The notes under the pieces: model-generated
What the model saw: the letters and a program-made list of their open reading frames with translations, nothing else
Database searches by the model: none
Told to the model about the DNA's origin: nothing
Program-made: the position numbers and the translations under genes
Assembly: GCF_900060185.1 (NCBI RefSeq)
Contig: NZ_FIZY01000018.1
Location: 27,893 to 91,892 of the forward strand
From: Grimontia marina
Lineage (GTDB): Bacteria; Pseudomonadota; Gammaproteobacteria; Enterobacterales; Vibrionaceae
Direction: 5' to 3'
DNA: 64,000 nucleotides
In this document: in pieces, positions 36,713 through 46,662 of the stretch
Numbering within the stretch: the first letter of the stretch is position 1
How the letters are laid out: every line of letters starts with the position of its first letter

Positions 36713-38083
36713 TTAGAAGATGAGGTGAGCAACACCCGCGATAACTGGCAGCGTCACCAGAGTACGCAGAATAAAAATCATCACCAGTTCCCAAACCTTC
36801 ACAGGTATTTTACTGCCCAGCAGCAGTGCACCCACTTCAGACATGTAAATCAACTGGGTTACTGACAGTGTTGCCACAACGAAGCGTGTCATTTCGTTAT
36901 CAATATTCGCCGCAAGAACGGCCGGAATGAACATATCCGCGATACCAATCAGCATGGTTTCTGAGGCTGCAACAGCTTCAGGAATCTGCAGCATTTCCAG
37001 CAGAGGAACAAAAGGCATACCCAAAATAGTGAATACTGGCGTGTATTCCGCGATGATTAACGCAGATGTACCAATTGCCATTACCACTGGCAGTACACCG
37101 AATACCATGTCTGCTGCGTTTTGGAAGCCCTCTTTCAGAACATCACCCAGCGAACGAATATGAGAGGCGCGATTCACTGCACTTTTCACACCAAAAGAGA
37201 ACAAGTTTTCACCTTCTGGCAGAGTCTCATGCTCGAACGTTTTTTCCTCGCCATTGACCAAGGTGTTCTTTTTCCAGCAAAGTGGAGGAAGACGTGGAAC
37301 AACCACAGCGGCCACAAAACCCGCCAGGCACACTGTCAGATAGAAAGGTACAAACATATGCTCAAGACCAACTTGAGCGATCACCACCAAGCTGAAACTG
37401 ATAGAAACAACTGAAAACGTCGTGCCAACAATTGCCGCTTCACGTTCGGTGTAGTAGCCCTGCTCATACTGCTTGCTCGACATCAGGATTGCCACACTGC
37501 CATCGCCCAACCATGAACTTGCACAATCAACCGCTGAACGACCTGGTAGACCGAACAGGGGACGCATGATTTTGGTCATGAAGGTACCAATCAGCTCAAG
37601 TAAACCAAAGTTAGTCAGCAGAGGTAGGAATAGACCCGCGAAAACGAACACCGAAAGCAACGTCGGCAGAAGATCAGCCAGCACGAAGCCACCCGTTGCG
37701 CTGCCAATTACATGATCGGGACCAAAACCGAAGAAAGTCATTACAACAAATGCCGCACCCAACAAACGTACTGTCAGCCAAACTGGCGTCGCTAAAAAGA
37801 GGCCTGACAGGAATTTTGATTCAGTAATAAAACGAGGTTTTGTCGCCAGGGCCAATACGGAGCCAATTGCACTGATCAGAATAATACTGGTGACAATAAT
37901 TGTTGCTCCTTGACCCAGCAAGCCAAGGAGTGACTTTGCCAGAACTGCGATAGGAATCGTAAACCCACCATCAATCATTACTGGTGTCATAAACAACAAG
38001 ACACCCAGCAAAGATGGGATCAGGAACATCAACAGATTCCGTGTTGATGAAGACGACGTTTTTAGTTCTTCTGTTTTTTGCAT
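36713..38083 (-). CDS. YjiH-family membrane protein with nucleoside-recognition (Gate) domain
   Basis: A 456-residue protein with about ten to twelve membrane segments. The Gate-domain region carries G-R-S-A-V-D-C-A-S-S-W-L-G-D-G-S near 180-195. The C-terminal half has a second Gate-like part (V-L-P-V-V-M-A-I-G-T near 325). It belongs to the YjiH family, related to nucleoside-recognition and spore-maturation membrane proteins. Transport is presumed but the substrate is unknown. The start follows AGGAAG. A 285-base AT-rich region precedes it. Confidence 0.82.
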   Translation of the reverse strand: MQKTEELKTSSSSTRNLLMFLIPSLLGVLLFMTPVMIDGGFTIPIAVLAKSLLGLLGQGATIIVTSIILISAIGSVLALATKPRFITESKFLSGLFLATPVWLTVRLLGAAFVVMTFFGFGPDHVIGSATGGFVLADLLPTLLSVFVFAGLFLPLLTNFGLLELIGTFMTKIMRPLFGLPGRSAVDCASSWLGDGSVAILMSSKQYEQGYYTEREAAIVGTTFSVVSISFSLVVIAQVGLEHMFVPFYLTVCLAGFVAAVVVPRLPPLCWKKNTLVNGEEKTFEHETLPEGENLFSFGVKSAVNRASHIRSLGDVLKEGFQNAADMVFGVLPVVMAIGTSALIIAEYTPVFTILGMPFVPLLEMLQIPEAVAASETMLIGIADMFIPAVLAANIDNEMTRFVVATLSVTQLIYMSEVGALLLGSKIPVKVWELVMIFILRTLVTLPVIAGVAHLIF

Positions 38084-38306
38084 GGCGAAACTTCCTGAGC
38101 AATGCGTAGAGCGAAATATCTATTCACTAAAAGTGACTAATTGAGCGCAAGATTAATGCAACCTGTTTTGCATGTAAATAATAAATAGTCATTTATATTG
38201 AATAAATTACTCCACAAGGTTTAATCGACCATTAAATAGTCATTTAATGTATATTTTTAACGAATAAATTGTTAATAATCTGTAAAAATCACTAAATTTA
38301 AACACA

Positions 38307-38334
38307 AAAAACCGACCATTTAAAGGTCGGTTTT
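38307..38334 (-). terminator. Terminator of the nucleotidyltransferase-like gene
   Basis: A perfect stem of about 10 bp (38308-38317 with 38325-38334). On the minus strand it ends in a T run. It lies 34 bases past the stop at 38368. Confidence 0.85.
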
Positions 38335-38367
38335 ATTACCTTTTTGAATATTCATATAGATGAATAT

Positions 38368-39159
38368 CTATCCAATCTTGCGGTCAATTTTTGCATATTC
38401 GGATTCAACCCATGCACTGAAGCTGTCAATCAAGGCGACAACGGCACGTTTTTTCACAGGCTTACGTTCAATAAGATAAAAAAGACGCTCAATTTCCAGT
38501 GACTTATCTGGGTAGTAAGCAAGAAAAGCCTCAGATGCTGGCTTTAAATCGAACTCCCATTTTTGTACTTTGTGCGCCACCAACCCAAAACTTGCTCTTA
38601 TCAGGCGTTCTGCTACTTCATGACTAGCATCAAGTTGGGCTCCCCACTTAGTTGCAATGGCAATTTTGTGGCGAAGATCTTTCAATCTCCGCGCCAAGTC
38701 ATCATTCATCGCCTTCGACACCTCCCAACTGACTTCGAAGTGTCCGAAGCTTTTACTGAGGTTATCCCCGGCGATACAAACTGCACAGTGTTTAAGAAAA
38801 AAGCCCCAACGGAATATGTTAGCCAAGTTGGTGATCTCTTTCAGCGGAACCACATCTATAAGAACGCGCTTAACCGCATCACTGGATTGCTCTATACGCC
38901 AGCGGACAGTGTTTAACGCTGCATACTCCTGCACGTTTAAAGAACGTGTGCTAACCAGCAGTAGTGTGAGATCCTCTGTCTCCCCCGCTTCCCTTCTTGC
39001 GACATTACCAGATAGGTAAAGGCTATGAAAAAGCTCAGCACTCATGGCAGATTGGATCTGTCGCGTTGCAGCAGCAATTGGCTCAACATAAACGGGTTGA
39101 AACGGTTTTTCGTTATCCAACTCAGGTAACAGGCCACCTCGCGGCTTGTTCTGGTACAA
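38368..39159 (-). CDS. Nucleotidyltransferase-fold protein (degenerate), TTG start
   Basis: A 263-residue soluble protein. Residues about 45-75 read F-H-S-L-Y-L-S-G-N-V-A-R-R-E-A-G-E-T-E-D-L-T-L-L-L-V. This follows the G-S-x-A-R-G-E ... D-x-D-L pattern of minimal nucleotidyltransferases but lacks the second Asp, so it may be inactive. The rest is helical and could be an HEPN- or PBECR-like substrate-binding part. The start is TTG at 39159 with GAGGA seven bases upstream. The frame stays open for about 15 more codons with only ATT or ATC as alternatives. A stand-alone regulatory or DNA-modifying role is possible. Confidence 0.6.
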   Translation of the reverse strand: MYQNKPRGGLLPELDNEKPFQPVYVEPIAAATRQIQSAMSAELFHSLYLSGNVARREAGETEDLTLLLVSTRSLNVQEYAALNTVRWRIEQSSDAVKRVLIDVVPLKEITNLANIFRWGFFLKHCAVCIAGDNLSKSFGHFEVSWEVSKAMNDDLARRLKDLRHKIAIATKWGAQLDASHEVAERLIRASFGLVAHKVQKWEFDLKPASEAFLAYYPDKSLEIERLFYLIERKPVKKRAVVALIDSFSAWVESEYAKIDRKIG

Positions 39160-39349
39160 AGAGAAATCCTCATTCGGCGCGATGCTAACAATTCCTTTAT
39201 TCTATACCCAAAGAGGTTCAAGGTGCTGGTTTCAATATAAAATCGGGTGACTTATCGCTGCCTTTGTAAACAATTGGTACTTGTGGTGATTGGGAAAACT
39301 TCAACACCGTGATGTAATAGGTAAAATTAAAAAATCCTGAGAGATAACT

Positions 39350-39673
39350 ATGGAAACTCAATTACTTTCAATCGATGAAATGTTAGAAACAGCCTTTGAG
39401 ATCTTTTACGAGATGGCTGAAGACAATCTCGACTATGACGACTTGCTCGCCTATCAGGAACGTTTTGACGATGAAGGAGCAGCGGTCGCTGTCAAAGCAG
39501 AAAGCGATTGGGAAAGCCACGTTGCGTTTGAAGTAGACCGTGAAGTGTTTGTGGAAGTCCGCATCGGCCTGACATCAGGCGATACTTTAGATGACGTGCT
39601 GGTACGAATGCTAATCAGCCGCGACCCCGAACAGAAGTTCTGTCATATGCTTTGGAAGCGAGCAGCTGAATAA
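39350..39673 (+). CDS. DsDNA-mimic protein of the YciU/HI1450 family (DUF440)
   Basis: A 107-residue, strongly acidic protein aligned with E. coli YciU through its length: E-T-A-F-E-I-F-Y-E-M-A-E-D-N-L-D near 12-27, W-E-S-H-V-A-F-E-V-D near 55-64, and a C-terminal C-H-M-L-W. The acidic surface of HI1450 mimics double-stranded DNA and binds HU. The start at 39350 has a GAGAG site. It is convergent with nap. Confidence 0.88.
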   Translation: METQLLSIDEMLETAFEIFYEMAEDNLDYDDLLAYQERFDDEGAAVAVKAESDWESHVAFEVDREVFVEVRIGLTSGDTLDDVLVRMLISRDPEQKFCHMLWKRAAE

Positions 39674-39680
39674 TTGGAAA

Positions 39681-39714
39681 AATGGGGGCCAGCAAAAAAG
39701 TCCGCTGGCCCATT
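39681..39714 (-). terminator. Terminator of the nap operon
   Basis: An 11-bp stem with one bulged base. On the minus strand it is followed by ATTTTTCC, seven bases after the napC stop. Confidence 0.8.
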
Positions 39715-39720
39715 GGCAAG

Positions 39721-40317
39721 TTAAAACTGGAAGTCTTTCGACGCGTCGTGGTTTCGCGGCAATTTATGCGCAATACCTTTGTGACAGTCGATACAGGTTT
39801 GTCCCGCCTCTTCTGCCTTATCATGTACGCTCGCGGCAACGGATTTCTGAGCACTGAAATCCATAAACTCGAAGTTATGGCAGTTCCTACATTCTTGAGA
39901 GTCGTTTGCTTTCATTCGGTTCCACTCTCGCGTTGCCATTTCCAGTCTGTGATCTTCAAATTTTTGAGGTGTATCAACAATACCAAACGCTTTTGCATAG
40001 AGTTCTTTGCTCGCTTGGATCTTACGTATCATTTTTGGCCCCCACTCTTTCGGCACGTGGCAGTCAGGACACGTCGCCCTTACACCGCTTCGGTTACTGT
40101 AGTGAATGGTTCCCACATACTCCTGATACACATTGTCTTGCATCTCGTGACAGCCGATACAGAACTCTTCACGGTTGGTCATTTCCATCCCGGTGTTAAA
40201 ACCGCCCCAGAAAATGATCCCCGCAACAAAGCCCAGTGTCAGCACCGTGCCGATAGCCAAGCCGCTCGGCGTTCTGAACCAAGTCCAGAATTTGGTGATG
40301 AATCCCGGTAGTTTCAT
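39721..40317 (-). CDS. napC: Tetraheme cytochrome c NapC
   Basis: A 198-residue membrane-anchored cytochrome with one N-terminal span (about 21-41) and four heme motifs: C-I-G-C-H, C-P-D-C-H, C-R-N-C-H and C-I-D-C-H. It carries electrons from quinol to NapB-NapA in the periplasm. The start is the last of GTG-ATG-ATG, placed five bases from AGGAGG. It is the final gene of napFDABC. Confidence 0.94.
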   Translation of the reverse strand: MKLPGFITKFWTWFRTPSGLAIGTVLTLGFVAGIIFWGGFNTGMEMTNREEFCIGCHEMQDNVYQEYVGTIHYSNRSGVRATCPDCHVPKEWGPKMIRKIQASKELYAKAFGIVDTPQKFEDHRLEMATREWNRMKANDSQECRNCHNFEFMDFSAQKSVAASVHDKAEEAGQTCIDCHKGIAHKLPRNHDASKDFQF

Positions 40318-40326
40318 CATCACCTC

Positions 40327-40761
40327 CTATTGGCCAAACTTACCGGCGGGAACAAACTCGTTCTCAACCAGCGCTTCAGCCTGCACTTGTGGAACGTGGC
40401 ACTGAAGACAGAAATAACGGCGTGGCGACACTTCCGTCAGCACCTTGTTGTCACGATCCATAAAGTGGGTTGGACTAACACGCGGCGCACCCGTTTTACG
40501 GTAAACATCCACGTCATGGCACTGCAGGCACGCGTTGTTGGATTGATTGACCTGATAACCGTCGACCGAATGAGGAACCATTGGCGGTTGGTTAACATAG
40601 TTCAGCGCGAAGCGTTCCTGGTTCTTGGGTACCGCTTTTATTTTTGGCACTTCATTGTTCGCAGCGATCTCCTGATCGCCACGTAGGGAAGTGACTTCAG
40701 CGATGGCGACAGAACTGAGCAGTGCCGCAACAATCAGGGAAATGGAGATTTTCTTTTTCAT
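40327..40761 (-). CDS. napB: Periplasmic nitrate reductase diheme cytochrome NapB
   Basis: A 144-residue protein with a signal peptide (cleavage near S-V-A-I-A) and two heme motifs, C-L-Q-C-H-D and C-L-Q-C-H-V. Distal His ligands are likely in M-V-P-H-S and P-T-H-F. It is the small subunit that passes electrons to NapA. The start at 40761 is chosen over 40782 because AAAGGA lies seven bases upstream. Confidence 0.93.
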   Translation of the reverse strand: MKKKISISLIVAALLSSVAIAEVTSLRGDQEIAANNEVPKIKAVPKNQERFALNYVNQPPMVPHSVDGYQVNQSNNACLQCHDVDVYRKTGAPRVSPTHFMDRDNKVLTEVSPRRYFCLQCHVPQVQAEALVENEFVPAGKFGQ

Positions 40762-40833
40762 TGTCGGATCCTTTCGAATCAAATTCTTTCAGTGTGCTGC
40801 GGGACACTCCCGCAGCACAGCCTGGATAAGTCG

Positions 40834-43320
40834 TTACGCCTTTACAATCTTCACTGCCGCTTTCTTGAAGTCGGTTTCTTTAGAAAGCGGGTCAGTCGCA
40901 TCAAGCGTTAGCTTGTTAACGAGCTGTCCGGCATCAAAGAACGGCATGAATACCAGCCCTTCAGGCACACGGTTACGTCCGCGCGTTTCAACATGCGTTG
41001 CCACCTCGCCACGGCGGGAAATCACTTTCACTGCATCGCCACGACGTAGGCCACGACGTTTTGCATCCAACGGGTGCATGTAAACCACAGCATCCGGATA
41101 GGCTTTGTAAAGCTCTGGGACGCGGCGGGTCATGGTGCCTGTGTGCCAATGCTCAAGTACTCGGCCAGTAGACAGCCACAGATCGTATTCTTCATCCGGC
41201 TCTTCTGCGGCAGGCTCGAAAGGCAATGCGAAAATCACCGCTTTTTTGTTCGGCTTGCCATAGAACGAAAAGCCTTCGCCCGCATTCACGTAAGGGTCAT
41301 GCCCTTCTGCGTAACGCCACAGAGTTTCTTTGCCATCCACCACAGGCCAACGAAGGCCGCGGGCTTGGTGGTAAACCTCAAACGGTGCGAGGTCATGCGC
41401 TTTTCCACGGCCAAACGCCGCATACTCTTCAAACAGACCTTTTTGGATGTAGAAACCAGCGTCTCGCGCGTCATCGTTCAGGCGGTCAACCGGGATTTCA
41501 TCCAGCTTGTATTCGTTCACCTGACCGTTAGCAAACAGGATGTCGAACAGAGTCTTGTCTTTGTACTCCGGCATTTTCGCGACCAGATCAGCAGGCCACA
41601 CTTCGCCAACTTTGATGCGCTTGGAGAGTTCAACAATCTGCCATAGGTCAGATTTTGCCTGGCCTGGTGCTTTGATTTGCTGGTACCAAAACTGGGTACG
41701 ACGCTCTGCGTTACCGTAGGCACCTTCTTTTTCCACCCACATTGCCGTAGGAAGAATAAGGTCAGACGCCATCGCCGTTACGGTTGGGTATGGGTCGGAT
41801 GTGATGATGAAGTTGCGAGGATCGCGATAGCCCGGCAAGCGTTCTTCGTTAATGTTTGGGCCTGCCTGCATGTTGTTGTTACACATTACCCAGTACACAT
41901 TCAGCTTGCCGTCTTTGAGCATGCGATCTTGCAGAACCGCGTGGTAGCCCGGTTTTGGTGGAATGGTACCTTCCGGCAGTTTCCATATTTTCTCTGCCAT
42001 GGCGCGGTGCTTAGGATTCGCCACCACCATGTCTGCAGGCAGACGGTGAGCAAAGGTCCCCACTTCACGCGCGGTACCACAGGCAGAAGGCTGGCCAGTA
42101 AGTGAGAACGGACCACAACCTGGCTTTGAGATTTTTCCTGTCAGAAGATGGATGTTGTAGCAAAGGTTGTTTGCCCATACACCGCGGGTGTGCTGGTTGA
42201 AACCCATCGTCCAGTAAGAAACCACTTTGGTTTCCGGGTTGGCATAGAGTTCAGCCAGTGCGATCAGTTGATCTTCAGGCACACCTGAAAGCTCAGAAAC
42301 CGACTTCACGTCGTAATCAGCAACAAATTTAGCGAAGGTGTCAAAGTCGATTGCTTCCGACGCACCACTGCCTGCATTCGCAGCGGATTTCTCCAGTGGG
42401 TGTGTTGGGCGCAAGCCATAACCGATATCGGTCGCGCCTTGGCGGAAGTTCACGTGTTTTTCAACGAAGGATTTGTCGACTTTATCGTTTTGAATAATGT
42501 AGTTGGCGATAAAGTTCAGAATGGCCAGATCAGTCTGCGGCGTGAAGATAATGCCGTTGTCTGCCAGCTCAAAACTGCGGTGTTCATAGGTGGAAAGCAC
42601 GGCGACTTTAACATGATCTGCGGACAAGCGACGATCTGCCAGACGCGTCCATAGGATTGGGTGCATCTCCGCCATGTTTGAGCCCCACAGCACGAACGCA
42701 TCGGCTTGCTCGATGTCGTCATAGCAACCCATTGGCTCATCCATACCAAAGGTACGCATAAAGCCCACTACCGCGGATGCCATGCAGTGACGCGCATTCG
42801 GGTCAATGTTGTTTGACAGGAAACCCGCTTTCATCAGCTTCGCTGCGGCATAGCCTTCCCAAACCGTCCACTGACCTGAGCCAAACATACCTACTGTGGT
42901 TGGGCCGTTTTGCTGAATAGCGGTTTTGAACTTGTCTGCCATTAAATCCAGTGCTTCATCCCAACTAACCGGGGTGAATTCACCGTCTTTGTCGTAAACG
43001 CCGTCTTTCTTACGCAGCAAAGGCTGGGTCAGACGGTCGCTTCCGTACATGATTTTTGGCAGGAAATAGCCCTTCACGCAGCTCAAACCTCGGTTAACCG
43101 GGGCTTCCGGGTCACCTTGAGACGCAACAATACGCCCATTCTGAGTGCCTACCAATACGCCACAGCCAGTGCCGCAAAATCGGCAAGGCGCTTTATCCCA
43201 TTTTACCTGCTCATCAGATCCCGCAGCTTGCGCGATTGAAACGGGCAAGGTTACGCCTGCTGCGCTTGCAGCCGCAGCAGCGGCGTTTGCTTTCAAAAAT
43301 TTACGTCGTGTTAGGTTCAT
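40834..43320 (-). CDS. napA: Periplasmic nitrate reductase catalytic subunit NapA
   Basis: An 828-residue molybdoenzyme. A Tat signal (T-R-R-K-F-L-K) directs folded export. The [4Fe-4S] cluster ligands are C46, C49, C53 and C81. The molybdenum-coordinating Cys is C179 (A-R-H-C-M-A-S). The rest follows the bis-MGD family with the C-terminal cap ([12 protein letters not shown]). It reduces nitrate to nitrite in the periplasm. It overlaps napD by ATGA. Confidence 0.95.
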   Translation of the reverse strand: MNLTRRKFLKANAAAAAASAAGVTLPVSIAQAAGSDEQVKWDKAPCRFCGTGCGVLVGTQNGRIVASQGDPEAPVNRGLSCVKGYFLPKIMYGSDRLTQPLLRKKDGVYDKDGEFTPVSWDEALDLMADKFKTAIQQNGPTTVGMFGSGQWTVWEGYAAAKLMKAGFLSNNIDPNARHCMASAVVGFMRTFGMDEPMGCYDDIEQADAFVLWGSNMAEMHPILWTRLADRRLSADHVKVAVLSTYEHRSFELADNGIIFTPQTDLAILNFIANYIIQNDKVDKSFVEKHVNFRQGATDIGYGLRPTHPLEKSAANAGSGASEAIDFDTFAKFVADYDVKSVSELSGVPEDQLIALAELYANPETKVVSYWTMGFNQHTRGVWANNLCYNIHLLTGKISKPGCGPFSLTGQPSACGTAREVGTFAHRLPADMVVANPKHRAMAEKIWKLPEGTIPPKPGYHAVLQDRMLKDGKLNVYWVMCNNNMQAGPNINEERLPGYRDPRNFIITSDPYPTVTAMASDLILPTAMWVEKEGAYGNAERRTQFWYQQIKAPGQAKSDLWQIVELSKRIKVGEVWPADLVAKMPEYKDKTLFDILFANGQVNEYKLDEIPVDRLNDDARDAGFYIQKGLFEEYAAFGRGKAHDLAPFEVYHQARGLRWPVVDGKETLWRYAEGHDPYVNAGEGFSFYGKPNKKAVIFALPFEPAAEEPDEEYDLWLSTGRVLEHWHTGTMTRRVPELYKAYPDAVVYMHPLDAKRRGLRRGDAVKVISRRGEVATHVETRGRNRVPEGLVFMPFFDAGQLVNKLTLDATDPLSKETDFKKAAVKIVKA

Positions 43321-43592
43321 TGTCCCACTCCTTCCAATGCATTCTCAGGCTCTTCTTCCTCGACCTGATGAAAAACCAGTGTCGCTGCCAGTACGCCAGG
43401 CAACGCTTTAATCTGTTCAAATTTGTCCAGTAAACCGCCACGGCTTTCGCCTTCAATCACCACGACCAGCTTTCCAACTTCACTGGAAGCTGGCACTTCC
43501 GCGCCGGGGATCTTTTCAATCTCTGAGGTAACGCTTTCTATTTGATCAGCCGCAGCGTGAACCACCAGACTGCTTACGTGATATTCATTCAT
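43317..43592 (-). CDS. napD: NapA signal-peptide chaperone NapD
   Basis: A 91-residue cytoplasmic protein, [11 protein letters not shown], with a ferredoxin-like fold typical of NapD. It binds the NapA Tat signal and delays export until the cofactor is in place. The start at 43592 lies within the napF end. The longer open frame from 43649 is out of keeping with the family. Confidence 0.9.
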   Translation of the reverse strand: MNEYHVSSLVVHAAADQIESVTSEIEKIPGAEVPASSEVGKLVVVIEGESRGGLLDKFEQIKALPGVLAATLVFHQVEEEEPENALEGVGQ

Positions 43593-44070
43593 TGCCAGTG
43601 TTCTCCATGGCGATGGCGTTGACAGGACAAGGCGAGATGCATGCACCACAGCCAGAGCAGTCCTGTAGGTTAAATTGAGGTTGGGCGACTTGCCCTTGTG
43701 TCAGTTGGAATCGAATGGCGCGCGTATCACACACATCACTGCAGCTGCGACATTCCACGCCTTTGTAGGTAAGACAGGTATCCTTGATGGTGATGACCTG
43801 CTCCCACGGTTTCTCATTTTCTGAGCGGAATAGTTTCTCCGGGCAGTGGTCAGCGCAGGCATAGCAGAAGATGCATTCGCCTTTTGAGAAATCGATAGAA
43901 GGGAAACCGCCGTCGCCATTCACGATCACTTGCTCTTCGCACGCGCGAATGCAATCACCACAACGGGTACATTGATCAGTGAAATTGTCGCGGTCAGCAA
44001 TCCATGGCAAAGGCTGAACCTTCGCTTTAGCGGTGCTTCTAAGAAAGAATCGGCGACGAGTATCGACCAT
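43585..44070 (-). CDS. napF: Ferredoxin-type protein NapF
   Basis: A 161-residue cytoplasmic protein with [4Fe-4S] motifs C-T-R-C-G-D-C-I-R-A-C near 35-45, C-I-F-C-Y-A-C-A-D-H-C-P near 66-77 and C-S-G-C-G-A-C-I-S-P-C-P near 138-149. An extra C-R-S-C-S-D-V-C lies between. NapF helps mature NapA in the cytosol. It is the first gene of the operon and sits below the FNR- and NarP-like sites. Confidence 0.92.
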   Translation of the reverse strand: MVDTRRRFFLRSTAKAKVQPLPWIADRDNFTDQCTRCGDCIRACEEQVIVNGDGGFPSIDFSKGECIFCYACADHCPEKLFRSENEKPWEQVITIKDTCLTYKGVECRSCSDVCDTRAIRFQLTQGQVAQPQFNLQDCSGCGACISPCPVNAIAMENTGNE

Positions 44071-44154
44071 CTTGGACCTTAATCCTTAAAGCTCATATTT
44101 CATGAGCTACTTCTTAATTAAGGCCACGTTATGAAGAAATGAGAGGTGTATATA

Positions 44155-44170
44155 TACCTCTTAGGGGGTA
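44155..44170. promoter_or_regulatory. NarP-type 7-2-7 heptamer pair
   Basis: TACCTCT (44155-44161), two bases, then GGGGGTA (44164-44170) as the inverted heptamer. NarP binds heptamers TACYNMT arranged 7-2-7. A further heptamer-like AGGTGTA is at 44144-44150. It is about 90 bases upstream of napF. Confidence 0.65.
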
Positions 44171-44184
44171 TATAGGGGGTGGTA

Positions 44185-44198
44185 TTGCGCTAGATCAA
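44185..44198. promoter_or_regulatory. FNR-like box upstream of nap
   Basis: TTGCG-CTAG-ATCAA matches eight of ten positions of TTGAT-N4-ATCAA. It is centred 29 bases from the NarP-like pair. The order FNR then NarP towards napF is that of the E. coli napF promoter. Confidence 0.55.
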
Positions 44199-44256
44199 TT
44201 TATCGAATTGATATAGTTCACATTATGAAATCAAAACCGTACGCTTGAATCTTAAA

Positions 44257-45960
44257 ATGAATGCTCAAAAGAAAGATATAGCTGTAAAACAATCCGTTAC
44301 CACTATCGTCGCCCGTTCTCTTATTGGCATACTCTTCCTCGCGGTGATTATCACGGGTTTTGCAATCTTTACCTTTGCTTCCAGCCTGAATGACGCTGCG
44401 GCCATCAATACCTCTGGTTCATTGCGAATGCAAAGCTACCGAATTGCTTACGACATCGTATTGGACTCCCCTCGCCTGCCTGAGCATATCGAAAGCTTCG
44501 AAGCGTCACTGCTTTCTCCGGAACTCGTTATTCTGGATAACTTCGCCGTGCCCATGGAAATCCGAGAACGTTATAACTCGCTCATTTCTCGCTGGGTTCT
44601 ACTCCGCCCAGAGCTGGAGAGCCAAGATAGAGGCTTCTACGTTGAGCAAGTCGGTTTATTTGTGAATGATATCGACCGTTTTGTATATGCCCTTCAGCAG
44701 CACTCAGAAAACAAACTGCAAGTGCTCGCCATGGTCGGAAGTGTTGGTCTTGGGTTGATTCTGGCGTTGGTGCTGTTTCTGATTCACTACACTCAACGTC
44801 ATATCGTGAATCCTCTCAACATGTTGGTGAAAGCCAGCCAGATGATTCAAAACCGCGAGTTTGATGCCGAATTACCGCCTGTTAAGAACAATGAATTGGG
44901 TGTGCTTTCCAACAGCTTCGCCTTGATGGCTAACGAACTAAAAGGCCTGTATAGCAACCAAGAGCAGAAAATTGAGAGCAAAACCCAAAAGATCACCAAA
45001 GCCAACCAGTCACTCAATGTGCTATATGATTGTTCAACCCAACTTTCTTCCACCTTCCTTACGCGGGAGAGCTTCGAGAAAATCTTAGCCATCACTTTGA
45101 AAGCTGACGGCGTAGAAGCGCTGGCATTGCAAGCTCACAACGAAAACCAGACAGACTGGGAACTCTCAGCCGGAACGCCTACCGGGCTTGAATGGCATGC
45201 TCTGCCACTAGAGCTGGATGGAGACAAACTGGGAACGCTCAGATGGCAAGGTGATAAGACACTTGTTGACCATGCCCTGCTTGCCAATTTGGCCTCGATT
45301 CTCGCCCGTGGCGTTTACTACAATCACGCCCAGAAACAGGCGATGCATTTGGCCGTGATGGAAGAGCGCGCCACTTTGGCTCGGGAGCTACACGACTCCA
45401 TTGCTCAATCCCTGTCTTACTTAAAAATTCAAACCAGTTTACTGAAACGTCACCTTAAAGCGGTTGATGCACCAGACTGCAAAGAGATTGCAGACGACAT
45501 TAGTGAGCAACTGCGTATTGCTTACGACCAACTGCGTGAGCTTCTGAACGCCTTCCGACTCTCTTTAACACATGCGGATTTTGGCCTTGCCCTGCGGGAA
45601 ATGATTGATGCCTTACAGGGGCAAACCGATGCAAAACTGACGGTGAAAGCGGATATGGATACGCTGTCGATGGATGCGCAACGCCAGATGCATATACTTC
45701 AAATCATCCGTGAGGCGTGCTCAAACGCCATCAAGCATGCCAATGCACAGCACATACAGGTGCGTTGCTTCCAACACAATCATCAAGCATGTGTCGAAAT
45801 CATAGATGATGGCGTTGGGTTTTCATTGCGGGAAGAAAAGCCTGATCATTACGGGCTGAATATCATGCAGGAACGTTCGGAGATGCTGGGTGGCGAACTA
45901 AAAATTACCACGGCACCTTCCCAGGGGTGTCAGGTCACACTCACCTTTGACCTTAACTAA
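44257..45960 (+). CDS. narQ: Nitrate/nitrite sensor histidine kinase NarQ
   Basis: A 567-residue sensor, close to E. coli NarQ (566). It has a first membrane span (about 24-46), then the ligand P-box (A-A-I-N-T-S-G-S-L-R-M-Q-S-Y-R), a second span (about 155-175), HAMP and signalling helices. A central GAF-like region follows. The HisKA_3 motif A-R-E-L-H-D-S-I-A-Q-S-L and a HATPase with H-Y-G-L-N-I-M complete it. It senses nitrate and nitrite in the periplasm and phosphorylates NarP. The ATG at 44257 is preferred to TTG at 44245; neither has a clear ribosome site. Confidence 0.92.
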   Translation: MNAQKKDIAVKQSVTTIVARSLIGILFLAVIITGFAIFTFASSLNDAAAINTSGSLRMQSYRIAYDIVLDSPRLPEHIESFEASLLSPELVILDNFAVPMEIRERYNSLISRWVLLRPELESQDRGFYVEQVGLFVNDIDRFVYALQQHSENKLQVLAMVGSVGLGLILALVLFLIHYTQRHIVNPLNMLVKASQMIQNREFDAELPPVKNNELGVLSNSFALMANELKGLYSNQEQKIESKTQKITKANQSLNVLYDCSTQLSSTFLTRESFEKILAITLKADGVEALALQAHNENQTDWELSAGTPTGLEWHALPLELDGDKLGTLRWQGDKTLVDHALLANLASILARGVYYNHAQKQAMHLAVMEERATLARELHDSIAQSLSYLKIQTSLLKRHLKAVDAPDCKEIADDISEQLRIAYDQLRELLNAFRLSLTHADFGLALREMIDALQGQTDAKLTVKADMDTLSMDAQRQMHILQIIREACSNAIKHANAQHIQVRCFQHNHQACVEIIDDGVGFSLREEKPDHYGLNIMQERSEMLGGELKITTAPSQGCQVTLTFDLN

Positions 45961-45977
45961 CACGGAGTGACTTTCAC

Positions 45978-46607
45978 ATGGAAACATGGAGCGTATTGCT
46001 GGTCGATGACCACCCTCTGATGAGAAAGGGTCTTTCACAGCTACTGAAATTTGAACCGGAATTTTCTGCTATTTCGGAAGCAAGCAATGGCGCAGACGCG
46101 ATTGCCGAAGTCCTACGCAATGAACCAGATCTTGTTATTCTCGATCTCAACATGAAAGGTCTCTCTGGTCTCGATACGCTGAAAGCGCTGAGGAACGACG
46201 GTTGTACTTCTATCATCGTTATTCTCACGGTTTCTGATAGCCCCAGCGATATTCACGCCATTGTGCAGGCCGGCGCAGATGGTTACCTTCTCAAAGACGC
46301 TGAGCCGGAAGAGTTGGTCGATCAGCTAAAACTCGCCATGACCGGCGAAAAAGCTTACAGCGACCAAGTTCGTCAATTTCTCAACCAGAGTCGTGATCAG
46401 ACTTCACCACTCAGCGTACTGACTGAACGCGAGATGCAAATCCTTCATCAGGTAGCAAAAGGGCTCAGGAACAAGCAAATAGCGGAAACTTTGTATATCT
46501 CAGAAGCGACAGTCAAAGTGCACCTGAAGAACCTTTTGAAGAAGTTGGGGGTGGAATCCCGCGTTGCTGCCACCGTGTTGTATCTGGAAAACGAACCTGG
46601 CATCTGA
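45978..46607 (+). CDS. narP: Nitrate/nitrite response regulator NarP
   Basis: A 209-residue NarL/FixJ-type regulator. The receiver has a D-D pair (10-11) and phospho-acceptor in V-I-L-D-L-N-M. The LuxR-type helix-turn-helix is at the C-terminus (L-T-E-R-E-M-Q-I-L ... I-S-E-A-T-V-K-V-H-L). It follows narQ by 17 bases with CGGAG. Vibrionaceae typically have NarQP and no NarXL, so NarP is the assignment. Confidence 0.9.
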   Translation: METWSVLLVDDHPLMRKGLSQLLKFEPEFSAISEASNGADAIAEVLRNEPDLVILDLNMKGLSGLDTLKALRNDGCTSIIVILTVSDSPSDIHAIVQAGADGYLLKDAEPEELVDQLKLAMTGEKAYSDQVRQFLNQSRDQTSPLSVLTEREMQILHQVAKGLRNKQIAETLYISEATVKVHLKNLLKKLGVESRVAATVLYLENEPGI

Positions 46608-46622
46608 CATTGCAAGAAAAAA

Positions 46623-46650
46623 GGGCGGCCACAAGGCCGCCCTTTCCGTT
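46623..46650. terminator. Bidirectional terminator
   Basis: A perfect 8-bp GC stem (46623-46630 with 46635-46642) with loop ACAA, A- and T-rich flanks. It lies between narP and the convergent RTX gene. Confidence 0.9.
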
Positions 46651-46662
46651 TAACCGCACAAC

